A stretch of DNA of 64,000 nucleotides. Source: Dicyema japonicum. Lineage: Eukaryota > Dicyemida > Rhombozoa > Dicyemidae. The notes beneath the pieces are model-generated. The model was not told where the DNA came from. It saw only the letters and a program-made list of their open reading frames with translations, and made no database searches. The stretch spans positions 181,076 to 245,075 of the forward strand of contig RDEW01000062.1 of assembly GCA_011109175.1 (NCBI GenBank), read 5' to 3'. Within the stretch, counting starts at the first letter, position 1; every line of letters starts with the position of its first letter. Position numbers and translations under genes: made by a program. Positions 32,091 to 43,779 of this stretch are shown in pieces.

Positions 32091-34830
32091 TCAACTACCA
32101 GCCAGAGGAATTCCCCCTGGACAGCACTTCCTACACATCCGTGGACTTTTCCGGTGAAGAATCGTCATGTCAGGAGATGTTGAAATGAATCCGGGACCAA
32201 AGTCTTTAAAGATACTTAGCCTGAACATTAACGGAATTAGAGGCAAGGCATCCGAACTGAGTTTACATTTGGAGAGGAATAAAATTAATATCTGCCTTTT
32301 ACAAGAGACCAAGTTTTCTGGGAATTCCACTACTCCTAACTTTACCGGTTTCAATGTATTGAGAGTCAATCGACAATCGGGCCGAGGTGGGGGACTATTG
32401 ACCCTTGTCAGGAGAGGCATTATGTTCGATAAACACTCCTCCATATTCAGGAATCTGATAGAAGACGCAAACACAAAGTTATTGGGATTTCGGTACAAAC
32501 CTCTCTCTGAGCTATTATTATCGCCAACTTCTATGTTCCCCCTCCAGGTTTCTGTGCAAAAGGGTTTATTATGGATTTGTCTGCCCTAGATATGATGGAA
32601 AACTTGTTGGTGTCCGGAGATTTTAATGCCAAGCACCCTTCGTGGTATGAAAAACAACCTCCAGACACAACGGGATTTCATATTATTCCCCAATTAGAAA
32701 ATCTGTCCATTATGAACGACCCAATTAGGAATACACGAACCCCGTATAATAGCAAGGATTCGGCTACATCACCGAATATTACGTTATGTTAACTACGGCT
32801 TGCTCCGCTTATATGCTGGTCGGCAAACTATGACTTACGAAGCGACCATAATCCATTCTGATCAAGATCAATTGTACACCAATGACGCGGTCAAAACACA
32901 TCATTTTTATGACTATATTAATGTTGACTGAACAGGATTCAGAAAATACGTGGATTCGGCCCTATTGAATTTCCATCCGAATAATTTCAACTCAATTGAT
33001 AGAGCCGTCTATCACTTTAATAAGGTGATTCTGGAAGGGAGAAAACTATTTGTCAGAAAAGGAATCTTAAAACTCACCAAGAAATATGATGCTAGCACAA
33101 TCCAACTAATAAAAGAAAGGAATTGTCTCAAACGTAACAATCACCTAACAAAACATGATACTAACAGAATCCGTGCAGTGAACATAAAGATCAACGAAAA
33201 GACAAAACTTCTCAAAAATCAATACTGAGCCGAATTTCTAGAGCTATGAAAAAAAGTTCACTTACCAAGATGTGGAGGATCCTGCGAAATGGCAAAAACG
33301 CTGAACACAATATCGAGGGAAACCGTAAACAGGAGGTGTATCTCAATAAATATATCAAACATTGTGTTAGAATAAGCCACAAACCATTCCAAAGGATGGA
33401 TATTTCTCCACACAAAAAACCGAAAAGGAGGCATACAACAATGTATGTTCTACCGGGAGATGTCGATTTGGAGATCCATCGAACAAAGAACACACATTCC
33501 TGTGGACCGGACGGGATCCCGGTTATTCTGTTAAAAATGATGAACACAGTGGGCGTATTAGCATTAACATGCATCTTCAACTACTCAATCAACTTCAACT
33601 GTATTCCCGCTATATGGAAACTTTCAATATTCATCCAATACTGAAGCCTGGGAAAACCAGGGGAGGACCCTGCTTTTTACAGGCCATTGTCGCTCTTGTG
33701 CGTCCAGACAAGAATCCTAGAAAGGATGGTTATGACACTCACACGACATTCCCTCCCGGATGCCAGATTTCAGCATGGTTTTAAAGAGGGACGATCAACT
33801 ATGACTCACCTAAGTACATTAAAGAAGTTCATAACAGATGGCCTTAACTAAAGACCAGTTCAGAAAAAGACGATTGTATGCTCAATTGATATCCAGAAGG
33901 CTTTTGACTCGGTTTCGAGGAAGATTATCACGCATAAAATATATTTGTCGAACATTGACGCAAACCTGAAATTATGGTTGGGAAATTTCTTGAGTGGTCG
34001 ACGAGTACACTATAGGAATCGATCTTCCGTATCGAGACTATTAGCAAATGACGTTCCCCAGAGCTCCCCATTATCTCCCCTCTTGTTTAACCTCATGATG
34101 AATGACTTGCCACTCCACAAGGGGACGATGACATATTATTAACGTATGTGGATTATATAGTCATTGCTTCGAGGGATGTGAGTATCATCGAAGCAACGAG
34201 AGGAATACAGAACAATCTGAATAAACTAAGTTTATGGCTTTGGGAAAATCAATTGACTGCTATCCCGGAGAAGTCGGTGTTGACCCTATTCACGACAAAC
34301 AGAAGACTAAGGAAAGTATCAATTGAAGTTACACTGAATGGAAAGAATATCCCGCAAAACAAATACCAGAAAATCCTGGGAGTTACCTTTGACACCTTCT
34401 TAACCTTTACAAAACATGTCGAAAATGTGTTATTGAACGAGGAAAATCAACTTCCTGAATACGTTCTTTAAAAACCTAAGAGACAAAAAAGATCTGAGTG
34501 GACTGGATTTCATATACAAACAGTTCGTTGAGACTAGAATATGATACGCATGTAATGTCTGGGGATCTAACCTTGCTGCAACGAATTTGGACAAGATCTG
34601 CAACATTCAAGAGAAGGCAGCAAACCTACTAAGGAAATATTCCCGTGTAAGAAATCGATGCCCAGAAACCTAGAAAATATGATAGAGGCGACTGGAACAG
34701 TGCCCATGCGAAGGAATCAAGTATGCGGACCCCGTCCATATCGGAAATGCACAGGTACGTAGTCAGAACACCGAAAAAAGATGCGGAAACTGTTGAGGGA
34801 GGCTGGGATCACCTGAATTTTGTTTATTTT
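32091..34830 (+). mobile_element. 2A-containing CR1/L2-like retrotransposon, copy 1
   Basis: Non-LTR retrotransposon relic. A 2A-like peptide (SGDVEMNPGP) is coded at 32170-32199, immediately before an AP endonuclease domain (LNINGIRGKASEL, LLQETKFSG, VSGDFNAKHPSW). RT traces follow (SCGPDGIPVILLK near 33490, LSGRRVHY and SPLSPLLFNLMMNDL near 33990-34110, a decayed YADD near 34140), then LWLWENQL and KILGVTFDTF, with the family terminus HRKKMRKLLREAGIT at about 34770-34813. The frame breaks at least six times and one stop lies 5' of the 2A site, so it is dead. Family knowledge: 2A sequences separate an upstream peptide from the pol protein during translation. Confidence 0.85.
32170..32199 (+). 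other. 2A-like ribosome-skipping site (SGDVEMNPGP)
   Basis: The core DVExNPGP is the established 2A consensus. It is followed directly by the endonuclease domain, as in the second copy (39595-39621). Confidence 0.85.
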
Positions 34831-34859
34831 GGATATGACGGTAGTTTTTTAGTTCAATA

Positions 34860-35010
34860 ATAATAATTATGAGACAGACTCCAGATCACGGGAAGGTGGC
34901 CCTAAATTTAGGCAGCCGTCCTGTACGTTCATACGCGGGCAACGAAGGAAGAACACCGGGCAAAGATAAGGTCTCTGTTAGAATGCATCGGAATCACGTG
35001 ATAATTAGTT
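34860..35010 (+). pseudogene. 2A-family retrotransposon 3' end
   Basis: Encodes TKEEHRAKIRSLLECIGIT and a stop at about 34940-34998 after a one-base slip; the tail GGGTTAAATAAATAAAAAAT follows. It is separate from copy 1, whose end lies about 50 bp upstream. Confidence 0.7.
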
Positions 35011-35054
35011 TGGTTTTACCGTGGTCCTGGGTTAAATAAATAAAAAATAAAACA

Positions 35055-35175
35055 AAAATTATTGACGACGTAGCATAGTGGTTAGCGCTTTTGCTTGAGT
35101 CTCGATTAGCTGGGGGTTCAATTTCTACGCCGCTACTTACTTGGTAGTAGGATTTAGTTTTCCTTTTATCTTTTA
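35055..35175 (+). mobile_element. SINE family 3, 5' part
   Basis: tRNA-like head: box A TAGCATAGTGG, box B GGTTCAATTTC, followed by CCGCTACTTACTTGGTAG, which aligns with the minus-strand copies at 30810 and 58040. Confidence 0.72.
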
Positions 35176-35379
35176 CAAGAGACGCCCAAGTTAATTAAAG
35201 GAGAATACACTCCAGATAAGTAAATGGTTCCGTACTGGGATTTCTTATTTATTCCTAAGAAAGTTGTATGTACTCTCTAACTGCGAAAGAATCCAGGCCT
35301 CACGGCAGGATTTTTAATAACGTAATCCCCCATAATTATCTCTATATCTTAGTCTTTAATAAAAATGTTATTATTATGT

Positions 35380-36090
35380 AACCCCCAAAAGATCTGAGAC
35401 CAATTACATTCATGTCAACTCTATATAAGCTTGTTAAAAATGTCAACGAAAAATTGTCAGACTTCATTGAAACGTACCAACCTATTAGAGATAATCAACT
35501 GAGAATTCAAAGAATTTGCAAAAAGCAGAAAAATGGGAATAAGTTAGCTTCCATTTGGATGAACGCAAAGAAAACCCATAACTCGATAGGACATGATTTT
35601 CTGAATCAATTTCTTGACAACTATGGACTTCCTTGTTTGATTGTGAGTTTCATAAAGAATTCGATTACGAAATGGAAAGTAATGCTAAATCCGCTTAGAA
35701 GCAAAATGGAGAAGTGAAAATAAAGAGGAAAATATTAGAGTGACTCTCATGACTGTCGCCTTAAGTAAAATATTAAATGCAAAATTTTCCAGAGTCCGGA
35801 TAATTTATAACCTACTTTTTATGCAACAAATCACCTACTTTTTACTGGTGACCTAAAAATATATTATCAGAATGAAGATACGACGACGAGGATGATAAGC
35901 GAAGTTGATGCATTTGACTTTAATGTAGACGAATCTAGATTCCTCGATAAAATGGATGGTTATTGATACCTTATGATGTTGGAAGACAGAAAGACCATTG
36001 TATAAAAAACAACTGAATTCCGAGTGCCGGGCAAGAGACCTAGCTTAAATCTCGCTATTGTACACAAGAAAATTGAGCGAATGGTCATAT
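35380..36090 (+). pseudogene. R2-like retrotransposon (family C) fragment
   Basis: 35400-35717 encodes LRPITFMSTLYKLVK, then LASIWMNAKKTHNSIGHDFL (the RT region that normally holds the first catalytic aspartate; here the position reads N) and KNSITKWKVML. A second trace at 35930-36000 (LEDRKTIV) parallels YRYLGVLEDRNSIV at 54250-54320. Frames are broken. Confidence 0.68.
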
Positions 36091-36195
36091 AACGGCCACC
36101 CTGATTGCATGGCTATTCCCTTTCAGGATGGAGTGCGAAATTACTCAAATAACCGGCATCGCTCACGGGGGTCTCCTGATCGTGTAGAAATCCGA
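36090..36195 (+). mobile_element. SINE family 2 copy
   Basis: GCATGGCTATTCCCTTTCAGG, CTCAAATAACCGGCATCGCTC and GGGGGTCTCCTGATCGTGTAG align with 28605-28770. No tRNA boxes found. Confidence 0.6.
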
Positions 36196-36329
36196 TTCCT
36201 TATTACCAATAATAAATTGTTAATCCAGTAAGTGTACGTTTTATTTGACAATAAGTCACCTAGCATTCCACTAGTAAGTGAAGTATTTGATGGCCAATTA
36301 GATATAAAATTTAATTAGTTGTAGTTAAT

Positions 36330-37325
36330 TTAACTGAAAAAGTAACATAAGTAAGGTTTCCTAAAACTATACATCCACGCACTTTCTATCTGATTGGGCT
36401 TCATTATATGCGAAGAAATTATATTTTTGCATTGACAATATTTTTCGATACCAAAATAAGACTTAAACCTTGAATCGTGAATTACTTCTATGCTGGTATT
36501 GGCTATACAAATCCCTTCAAATTGAAATTATGATTTACCCGTAAAAAATACATCTTCAAATTTCAACCAGCGTTTAAAGTCACATGTTTTCATTAGTTTT
36601 ACAAGTGTTACGATTGGCATCGCATAAGCAGAACCTTGACAATGTGCTGGATAAAATTCGTTCGGATATTCATTTTGTGAGATGAACCTTGTTATAGAAA
36701 TTTATTTACCAGCTGTGTTGTTGATCACGGATTGGTTTTGAAAAACTTATTTTCCTACATAAAGAAAGTCAGGCTTGTTAATCATTTCCAATTTTTTAAC
36801 TAAATTTTTTACATTTAGCAATATATCGTCGTCGGTTTTTGCAACAAATTTTGTGTTAATCTTAATTCTTTAATTAAACATATTTAAACATATATTTGAA
36901 TGACCCATATAACGTGGCTATTAAGTTGGCGTCATATTGATTAATATACAAAATGTCATTCTCCTTTTGCATTTCCCGCATAATATCCTCTTCGAATTTT
37001 GAATTATTAGATATTGAAAACAGAATTTTTATTGAACGGTCATAAAATGAAACCTTTCCCCAAGTTTTCCTTATAGCTTTGCGGTGATCATAGTTTTGTG
37101 GTTCTAAAATAAGTAAAATAATTAAACTCGAAGACACGACAATCGTCAATAAATACTTGTAACGATAATCCGAGTTTTCTTCAAAATTTGTGATCTTTTC
37201 AGTGGTTTGAATTGAATAATTTTTTTTAATTAAAAAAATAACCAAAGATATTCCAACAGAAACAAAGAACAATTGAATAGTTTTTTATAAACTAAAAATG
37301 CAACATCCACGCATTTCTTTATCAT
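36330..37325 (-). pseudogene. Beta-1,3-galactosyltransferase family protein B, degenerate
   Basis: Paralogue of the gene at 10545-11548 with the same six-exon plan (first exon 37325-37313, stop at 36330). Kept: RKAIRKTWG, AKTDDDILLN, FYPAHCQGSAYAMP, EDVFFTG, and a 24-nt third-last-type intron at 37104-37127. Lesions relative to copy A: a one-base deletion after the first intron in the signal-anchor exon (near 37290) and an in-frame TAA near 36757 in exon 4. Intron 1 begins GC instead of GT. Either a young pseudogene or an allele affected by sequence errors; the many open exons speak for recent decay. Confidence 0.85.
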
Positions 37326-37484
37326 CAAATTTAAATTAATTCATATTTATTTCTAAATTTGAAATATTGAATTATTCTTAAAAAATAAATATCGAATTAT
37401 TTGAAATATTGAATAATATTTATTTTTTATTTGTTAACCCCATTCGACAGAGGAAGATGGAAAAGACTAACTATAAATATTGTT

Positions 37485-37545
37485 TCTTTGAGTGTTGCAC
37501 ATGCGGGGCTATAATCATTATGGCTTTCGTGAAAGTGCTTTAATA
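37485..37545 (+). mobile_element. SINE family 1, 3' end
   Basis: ACATGCGGGGCTATAATCATT and TATGGCTTTCGTGAAAGTGC, the family terminus, directly 5' of the full copy at 37565. Confidence 0.75.
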
Positions 37546-37564
37546 TAACCCCAGATTTACAATC

Positions 37565-37895
37565 TCGTGGCTTAGTGGTTAGGTGTCGGGCTTAAGTGGC
37601 TTAGGCTACGGGTTCGAATCTCGCTGCTGTTCACCTGGTGGAAGGTTCCACGCACCTACGATGCAGAAAGGGTTTGACGAGTGACGCCGTCATCAGTGAA
37701 TACTCACTGCGGAACTGGATTGTCTAGAAAGGACACTCACACAAGAAAAAGAAAAAAAGAAGTGAAGATCATTCCTTGGTTCTACGATTAGTTAAAATTA
37801 ACTGTTCTTTACTTAAAATAAAGTGTGTGTCCTGCCTATGCGGAGCTATAAATACTATGGCTCTCGTGAAAAGGCTTTATTATTATTATTACAAT
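37565..37895 (+). mobile_element. SINE family 1, most complete copy
   Basis: tRNA-derived head with box A TGGCTTAGTGG and box B GGGTTCGAATCTC, unrelated body of about 230 bp (AAGGTTCCACGC, TTTGACGAGTGACGC, CTCACTGCGGAACTGG, A-rich AGAAAAAGAAAAAAAG, TTCCTTGGTTCTACGATTAG, AACTGTTCTTTACTTAA, GTGTCCTGCCTATGCGG), ending ATGGCTCTCGTGAAAAGGC plus (TTA)n. This copy defines the family. Confidence 0.9.
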
Positions 37896-37939
37896 CTCGT
37901 ATTTTATTAGGTAAAATTTATTTTATCATCATTTGACAC

Positions 37940-38085
37940 TCAGCGTTGACCATCAGTGAACATCTCACTGCGGAACCGGGTCGTCTATATAGGACTTCAG
38001 CCAACAAAACTGAAAAAGAAATGAAGCGCATTCCTTGGTTCTCTTTCTACGATTAGTTAGCATAACTGTTTTTTACTTAATTTTT
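37940..38085 (+). mobile_element. SINE family 1, internal fragment
   Basis: Contains CATCTCACTGCGGAACCGGG, CAACAAAACTGAAAAAG, TTCCTTGGTTCTC and TACGATTAGTTAGCATAACTG. Lacks head and 3' end. Confidence 0.8.
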
Positions 38086-39050
38086 CGTAAACCTAGCACA
38101 AAAAGTCACAACTAACTTATCCAAGGAAATAATCCAAAGGAGAAAGTCTGCTTGTGTTGACCAAATCATCCTCCAATAGTACTTCTGCTTCCGAAGAGAA
38201 ATAGGTCCGCCCTCTTCCATTTTCGTCGCATGTCCCACCGTTGCGGATATCACACTTTAGCGTAGATTTTTCATAATGAATATATTCACCAGTGCATTTG
38301 ATTCGGCAGAATATAGTTCTAAAAAATTAATTTTTTTAACTTCAAACTAAGTGAGGACAGCAACAGTAAAATTTAAGAACAATCGTATTTATTTTAAATA
38401 AATAAACAAGTTTTCCAAAACCCGATGACATCACTCAAGATATGAAATACGACACAGAGAGCCTCTTAACTACAATCGCGAGCATACTAAATGACACTTT
38501 GACTAAACATTCCTAATTATCGCTGGGAAAAGGATTCTTAATTTTTACTCAAAAATTTAACAAGAAAGTCTGTCTACTTGAAAATTTACGCTCAGTCGTT
38601 TTACGGAAAACTTAGCATTGCTTGTCTTAAATTGAGTGCAAGAACAGTCAGATTCCCCTTCTCAATGCGAATTCGGAACCATTCAATCAGCAGGCCCAAC
38701 TTGAACTCATGTCTGAGATTTTTTATGGATTGCCTTAAAACATATCTGGACGGTGGAAATATTTTTTATGTGAATGTGAATTATATTTGCTTCCAACTGC
38801 CTCAAGTACTCCCTGTTGAACATAGTAACTATGTCTCCAATTAATTACACAGTAAATACCATGGACTTTCCATTGCTGGATTATCCCTAATCCGCTTGCA
38901 AAAAATGCTTATTTCCCTCTTCTCTTCCACTTTTATTGTACACATACACTCTTGGTGAGTAATGCACATATATTATAACCTCAATATCTAGTTAGCCCTG
39001 AATATTGATATTGGTGTAGTCAATCAATAAAAAATAATATCCAGAATAAG
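38086..39050. other. Interval without recognisable genes
   Basis: The 38090-38150 segment is shared with 17360-17420. An 88-codon plus-strand frame at 38578-38844 has no recognisable content. Confidence 0.3.
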
Positions 39051-39059
39051 TGGAAAAAT

Positions 39060-39300
39060 TCATTATCGTACTTGTCTTAAGGTTGGAAGTCCAGTAGGTT
39101 TGCCGAATTCTTACCACCATATTTATGTAACGTGCTGTTTATCACGCATCTTAGAAAAACTGGCGCTATGGAAGATCCGCTTTGACTTGCCATTCCATCT
39201 CAGTTTTAAGTCGAAACGATTGTGTTTCAACACTTGGTCTTAAAATTCTTTGAGATAATGACACTAAATATTTTTAATTCTCACATTCTGATTAAGAGTA
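39060..39300 (+). pseudogene. 2A-family RT fragment
   Basis: Plus-strand SYHHIYVTCCLSRILEKLAL (39105-39165) parallels SYRPIAILYAMSRILEKLIL of copy 2 (41100-41160). It is isolated and directly precedes copy 2. Confidence 0.6.
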
Positions 39301-39423
39301 GGTGATTCGAAGAGTAGGTGGTTCACTTTATGTAGAGACACGTTGAAATACACCGAAAAGAACCATTTTCTCTATCCCATTTAGCCAGCCCGTGTCACTA
39401 GATGGTATTCCTCAATCTGGAAC

Positions 39424-41830
39424 GTGAGGCGCTGCATGTTTTATTATTATTTAGCCTTAAGTTATTACGACAAAAAAATGCCGCGTGGTTCACCTGTATG
39501 GTGTTGTGCATCACATGATGTTGAAAAGAACTACACTTTCCCTATCCCTATCTATGAAGAAGGATGGTTTTCCAGGTACGCTCTAATTTTGTGTGGTGAC
39601 GTCGAATCCAACCCAGGCCCTGAAATCAACCTGGTCCAGATCAATATCAACGGAATACGAAACAAGGTGCTGGAAGTCCGCACTTACTCAATAGTAATGA
39701 AGTTGACATTGCTCTAGTCCAAGAGACAAAACTACAACCAAACATACAAACCCCAACCTTTCCCGGATACTCCATTATCCGTAAAGACAGAAGGATTAAG
39801 CTTGGTGGAGGACTAATGACACTAATAAGAAATGGAATTCAATATGAAGATGTTTCAAACAAAATCAGAAAACTCTATCCAGAAGATGACCCTTTGGAAC
39901 TAATTGGCATAAATGTTAGAATTCCTAGGAAAACTATAAATATTGTCAATGTATATATTCCCCCTACTACATCCTGTCCAAGTGGGTACTACCCTAACCT
40001 ACAGATTTTCTCAAACCTCAAAAACGTAATACTATGCGGTGACATCAATGCCAAACATCAATTATGGTATGAAGGTCAGAAACCAGACAGTAGAGGAAAC
40101 CTACTGGCCAGAAACTTGGGACAATTTTGTATATTGAATAACACCATAAACAATACAAGAACACCTACTCGAAAAGGAGACAAACCTACATCCCCTGACC
40201 TCTCCTTATGTTCCCCATCAATGTTTCCCCTCATCAACTGGACTGTAAAATATGAACTAAGAAGTGATCACAACCCTATTATGACGAAAATCAACACTGC
40301 AAATAAATTTATCAAACAGAATTCCACTTTTTTAAATTTTGAAAGCGCAGATTAATCCAATTTCTCTAATTACATCGACACCAATATGGAAGTATTTTAC
40401 ACATTGGGATTCTCATCAATTGACCACATGATCAAAACTTTCACGGACATTATACTCAAAGCAAAAAAACTATTTATTCCAATGGGATGCCATCAAACAA
40501 GGAATACCTATTATAATATGCACACAAAAACACTTATCAGAGAAAGAAATAAATTAAAGAAGCAAAAGGAATTATCAAATGACGATTTCCAAAAAATGAA
40601 ATCCTTGAATATACAAATTGAACAAGTTACCCAGTCTAGAATCAAGAAGCGATGGACATCACTTATTGATTCTCTATCGCCAAATACATCCGAGACGCTG
40701 ATATGGAGGAAAATTAAATATTTGAGACGTTGCAATGAAGGCTCTGAGAAAGTCCTCCACAGACAGGGATGTAGCAACATCGACCCAAATATTTTAATGA
40801 AGCACTATGTCGCGATCAGCCATAAAAATTTCTCGAGGGAACACAGAGTCTACAAGAAGAAGTTGTATCCATCATATGATTTGATTGTCTTTACTCCACA
40901 AGAAGTTCGAAACGCAATCATGGATGCCAAAAACTCCAGTTCCCGAGGTGCTGACAATGTCTCGATGATGGAACTGAAACACCTTGGTGAAAAAGCAACC
41001 AAATTCCTATCATACGTTTATATTATATCTGAACAATAATATGATACCTTCTATATGGAAGAAATCCATAATTCTGTCAATTCGGAAGCCAAACAAACCT
41101 CTTCTTATCGTCCAATTGCAATACTATATGCAATGTCCCGAATTTTAGAAAAATTAATCTTAACACGAATCAAAAATATTGTACCAAATCGAGTATTCCA
41201 GCATGGTTTTCGTGAAAATCATTCTACTACGACTCACTTGACAAAATTAACTCAATATATTTCTGATGGATTCTCTTATCCAAAACCACATAAAAGGACC
41301 ATAATGGCTTCAATAGACTTGAAGAAAGCATTCGACTTCGTTTCCCGGACGCTGCTTATAGAGAAAATTTCTAACACTCTTATAAATCCAAACATTTAAA
41401 GATGGCTGTCGAACTTTTTAAGTGGAAGAAGAGGACAAGTGATGTCAGACAACAGAAAATCTGAATCCCGTTTATTGCCGAATGGTGTCCCTCAAGGTTC
41501 ACCTCTTTCTCCCCTGCTCTTCAACCTGTACACCAATGACCTTCCCACAAACGACGATCCCGATACATTAATACTCTCATACGCAGATGATAAGTCATTT
41601 CTACAGTGGGCAATAAAAACCGGCTGTCCGCTTTCACTCTCTATATCTGACTATCTAGAAAATGCGGGAAATCTATGGAGAATGAGACCGTCCCCGTTTC
41701 TACCAATTCTGTTGGATCTTCGAGGACCCCGAACAAGAGCCAAAACCCGGAAAGCCGGGATCACTTAGTTAGTAGTTAACTTCTAACTTTTCTAATCCGG
41801 TGATCTTGGGGTAAAAAAAAAGAAAAAAAA
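39424..41830 (+). mobile_element. 2A-containing CR1/L2-like retrotransposon, copy 2
   Basis: Better preserved than copy 1. A 50-60 residue leader (39424-39594) leads into the 2A site GDVESNPGP (39595-39621) and the AP endonuclease (LVQININGIRNKVLEV, ALVQETKLQ, GGGLMTLIRNG, LCGDINAKHQLW, YELRSDHNPI to 40355). The intervening part is open at 40386-41039 (ERNKLKKQKE, GADNVSMMELKHL). RT blocks: SYRPIAILYAMSRILEKLIL, MASIDLKKAFDFV, LPNGVPQGSPLSPLLFNLY, LSYADDKSF (catalytic D-D), ending KTRKAGIT and TTCTAATCCGGTGATCTTGG plus an A-rich tail. Frames break at about 39700, 40360, 41040, 41400 and 41600, and the thumb is partly deleted. Confidence 0.88.
39595..39621 (+). other. 2A-like ribosome-skipping site (GDVESNPGP)
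   Basis: Canonical 2A core (DVExNPGP) between a short leader and the endonuclease. The upstream leader contains ALILCGDVE, with the leucine-rich lead-in usual for active 2A sites. Confidence 0.9.
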
Positions 41831-41952
41831 GAAGTTATTACGACACATGATTTAGTTGCAATAAAGTTAAAAAAAGTTAAATTAAAAAGACTGAAAGTAA
41901 ATAGAATTATTATTCTTAGTAGAAAACCAAATTTACTCAAAAATTTTGAAAG

Positions 41953-43077
41953 TCAATTTAACGAAATGAAGTCAATTTCAGATGGGTTTTTACGATGAAT
42001 TTCAACAGGCCTTAAATATGTCAAAAAATCAGCAATCTTAATGTCAGCTGGCTCCATGTTATGCAGAGTTGATTTTACAACAAGAGTAGAACTCAATTTA
42101 CCATGGCTCAGATAGTCAATCTTTATAAACAAGAACACAAAAACCAATTCCTGAAAGTTGGTCTTATTCGAAAAATTTGGACGGTTGAGGAATTTAAGCA
42201 TATTGTAGATAAACTCGTCAATCAATGGAGTCCCCATAACAGAATTAATGGACATCTAACTTTCAACAAAAATTAAATCAAACAGAATAGGCATCTTCGT
42301 TGCAGCACTGGTTGCTATGGCAAGAACGTTTGGTGAATAAATCCTTTCAATCAAACCCTGAGCTCCGCAGGAATCATATATGAAAACTAGCCTTCCATAT
42401 CTTCCCTTTACGTACATGTGTTCAACAATATTAGCCAATTCTCCACCTTCAAAACTTTCTGAATACGAAATCTCAAAAACTGATCATTTCCGTGTCCTAA
42501 ACAAGATAAATAAATTTACCCGTCAAATAGATAAAGACGCTACTATTTTTGTTGGAGTTAAGTCTCTTATTGTAAGGCGTATTTTCTGGCATATGACCAA
42601 TTAAAAGTCTCGTGAAAAGTTCCTTAGTCATCTGAAATATAATTAAAAAATACAGTTGATCCGTGATAATCTACATCTATATGTTCACTTGAGTACAGGT
42701 TGGGTTTGTTAAAATCGGAAAATATTTTACCAGTAAAGAGATTTCGTGGATTGCAAGCGACATCATCTCCCAATAACAGAAGAATTCGACTAAATTATAA
42801 TAAAAACATTTTTAACTAATTTTTAATACAAATTTAATCAAATAAATTATTTACCTATCTGGGAAGCCAGATTTTCGTGCATGACGATAGATACTCAATA
42901 CATCTGAGAAGTGTCTATAATTTCGGTAGTTGACTGATGATGTCGCGATCACTACCCATGGATCATTTAACTGTTCGTATTTCAAGTTCATCTTTTCATA
43001 ATAATTAGCATAAAAAATCTATCATAATTTCTATAATTATGCTGTAATACCTTGATTAATATTAAGATTAAAATCAT
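41953..43077 (-). CDS. PIGK: GPI-anchor transamidase catalytic subunit, copy 1 (frameshifted)
   Basis: C13-family cysteine protease of the ER GPI transamidase, which cuts the C-terminal signal of target proteins and attaches GPI. Spliced by 22-32 nt introns apart from one of about 65 nt. Signal peptide MILILILIKIFYA, then VIATSSVNYRNYRH, LLLLGDDVACNPRN, MTKELFTRLLIGHMPENTPYN, catalytic His in TGHGND, catalytic Cys in YDSCGAQG, IERIYSPNVLAIATS, and end FLTYLRPVEI. About 320 residues; the C-terminal membrane span of the human protein is not seen. Against copy 2 it has one-base losses near 42463-42466 and 42299-42302. It may be a pseudogene or carry assembly errors. Confidence 0.85.
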
Positions 43078-43779
43078 AAGCGTCGAATTGTAGCAACAAA
43101 AAACGTATTCAATAATCAACAAAATATTTTTGTTTAAAAATAAATTATTTTTATTTAAAAATTATTTAAAAAACAGATGATAACGTCTTTATCATTTTAT
43201 TCTTTAAATATATAAATTCAGCTGATTCATGAAAGATTCTTTTTTAACAGAAATTCCTAATAACCTCAAACTCTAGTTGGTTTACTTCCTTAGCGGCCGG
43301 AGGGGACGTCAATGAATTGTCATTCGTCAACGGGACATCAGGATGAAAATCGAAACATGCCTCGAACAAAAAGTTGAACTAAAAAAATTACGAAAGAAAT
43401 TCTACATGAGATCAGGTTCAGAGAGCGCCAATCATGGTCAGACTTTCTGAACTAAAGAGTGCTGGAAGTGGAGAGGCTACATCCATGGACGACTCTTTAT
43501 TCGAGGATCTCCAGAAATAAAATACCGCTTGTTCTCAAGGACATTATCGACGAAGGCTGACTAAGGATTATACGAAGCCATCCAAGATCACCTCGCCATT
43601 TTTGCGGTTGGTTTACTGGAACCAAAAGCTTGAAGGAAACGATATTTAAAAGTTCGAGTTAATTCAAACTAATTGATTATTTACCAATTTATTGCCCTTC
43701 TTAAAAATAATTTCCTGAGACCTCCACTGTCTTCGAGGTATTTTTAAAGACAATAATTTAACGCAAAAGTTAATCGTTA

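Noticed and set aside
35055-35130. Possible functional tRNA gene with A and B boxes
   Set aside because: The acceptor stem does not pair well, the anticodon arm is unclear, and the same head with a non-tRNA body occurs twice more, so it is a SINE head.
36750-36765. In-frame TAA in galactosyltransferase B as a reassigned sense codon
   Set aside because: Five intact genes here have no internal TAA, and EXOSC7, SLC6 and MRPL17 end with TAA. It is a lesion.
39595-39621. 2A motif as evidence of an endogenous picorna-like virus
   Set aside because: The flanking domains are AP endonuclease and non-LTR RT, with no helicase, protease or capsid signals. It belongs to a retrotransposon.
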